Below, piece after piece: positions 63,628-64,000 of a DNA stretch of 64,000 nt (position 1 is its first letter; each line of letters begins with the position of its first letter). The translations under genes and the position numbers were made by a program. The DNA comes from Metabacillus kandeliae (lineage in GTDB: Bacteria > Bacillota > Bacilli > Bacillales > Bacillaceae), in assembly GCF_021166585.1 (NCBI RefSeq), contig NZ_JAJOZE010000001.1, forward strand, positions 390,062 through 454,061, written 5' to 3'. The notes beneath the pieces are model-generated. The model saw only the letters and a program-made list of their open reading frames with translations. It was not told where the DNA came from and ran no database searches.

Positions 63628-64000
63628 ATGGGGAGAGAATTTCTGGATGTGTTTGAAGCATGGGCGGAGAAATATGATCAAGCCGTAACAGGCCATGATG
63701 ATGAATACAAAGCGGTTTTCCATCACTATGAGGATATATTGAAAAACGTTGTGCAGAAGGCAGGCTGTTTCGTCCTTGAGTTCGGTACAGGAACCGGAAA
63801 CCTGACAGAGGTTCTCGCATTTAGCGGCAAACAGGTCTATGGGATCGAGCCGTCTGAACCGATGAGAAAGCAGGCCCTAAAAAAGCTTCCCGCGGGAATA
63901 CAAGTGGCAGATGGAGATTTTCTTGACTTTCCTCTTCCGGATTTTCGTATTGATACCATTGTCAGCACCTATGCCTTCCACCATTTAACAGATGAGGAAA
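63628..64000 (+). CDS. yrrT: SAM-dependent methyltransferase YrrT (partial, cut by window end)
   Basis: The first 124 codons of a class I methyltransferase. MGREFLDVFEAWAEKYDQAV leads to the SAM motif VLEFGTGTGNLTEVLAFSG, then GIEPSEPMRKQA, QVADGDFLDFPLPDF and STYAFHHLTDEE. YrrT heads the operon that recycles methionine to cysteine (with mtnN, mccA, mccB). GTGGAGAGTGAAC precedes ATG 63628. The C terminus lies outside the window. Confidence 0.88.
   Translation, partial: MGREFLDVFEAWAEKYDQAVTGHDDEYKAVFHHYEDILKNVVQKAGCFVLEFGTGTGNLTEVLAFSGKQVYGIEPSEPMRKQALKKLPAGIQVADGDFLDFPLPDFRIDTIVSTYAFHHLTDEE

Overview
The window is chromosomal DNA from a spore-forming member of the Bacillaceae. The evidence is spore and germination genes at the left end, T-box leaders, a 6S RNA, many GTG/TTG starts with strong Shine-Dalgarno sequences, and a right half whose gene order follows the Bacillus subtilis recJ-to-yrrT region almost gene for gene. 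No tRNA, rRNA, CRISPR array, transposase or prophage gene was seen.

Layout. (1) 1-2761: a YhcN/YlaJ-type spore lipoprotein, a tandem 126-bp intergenic repeat, three small GerPA/GerPF-like proteins sharing an N-x-GFG motif, a small heat-shock protein and a GerPC-like protein. (2) 2792-26363: an 18-gene carbohydrate locus that I do not recognise as a described system. It has a cytoplasmic beta-propeller protein and a secreted paralogue, an alpha/beta hydrolase, a GntR DNA-binding domain fused to a solute-binding-protein domain, an intracellular heparinase II/III-type lyase, a YesL-like protein and an oligosaccharide ABC importer without an ATPase. These are followed by a long catabolic operon: Gfo/Idh/MocA oxidoreductase, deacetylase-like barrel protein, DegT aminotransferase, SDR protein, DapA-type aldolase, class II aldolase, PfkB kinase, SIS isomerase/deaminase and ROK kinase. 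A repeated 8-base element, ATACARGT, usually as direct repeats 11 bp apart, lies upstream of five genes in the locus and is a likely operator for the fused regulator. (3) 26381-39020: recJ, apt, relA, dtd, a divergent multi-SH3 amidase, yrzK, T-box-hisS-aspS, 6S RNA, tcdA. (4) 39142-44950: an island absent from the B. subtilis order, holding a large subtilisin-like protease with a dockerin-like C terminus, an HTH-TPR (RRNPP-like) regulator and a candidate small hairpin RNA. (5) 44998-64000: rarA, cymR, cysteine desulfurase, mnmA, yrrB, recD2, yrrD, two small proteins, yrrI, T-box-alaS, ireB (yrzL), yrrK, yrzB, mltG, trmR, udk, greA, yrrS, yrzA and the start of yrrT.

Working model for the locus. 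An acidic, amino-sugar-containing glycan is handled outside the cell by the secreted propeller protein and captured by the lipoprotein importer, probably energised by a shared MsmX-type ATPase encoded elsewhere. Inside, esterase and lyase process the oligosaccharides. The ROK-SIS-PfkB-class II aldolase set resembles the galactosamine-6-phosphate to tagatose-6-phosphate to tagatose-1,6-bisphosphate route. The oxidoreductase, aminotransferase, SDR and DapA-like proteins suggest a second branch for an unusual keto- or amino-sugar. The substrate is inference. The housekeeping part is secure from conserved motifs and synteny, recalled rather than searched.
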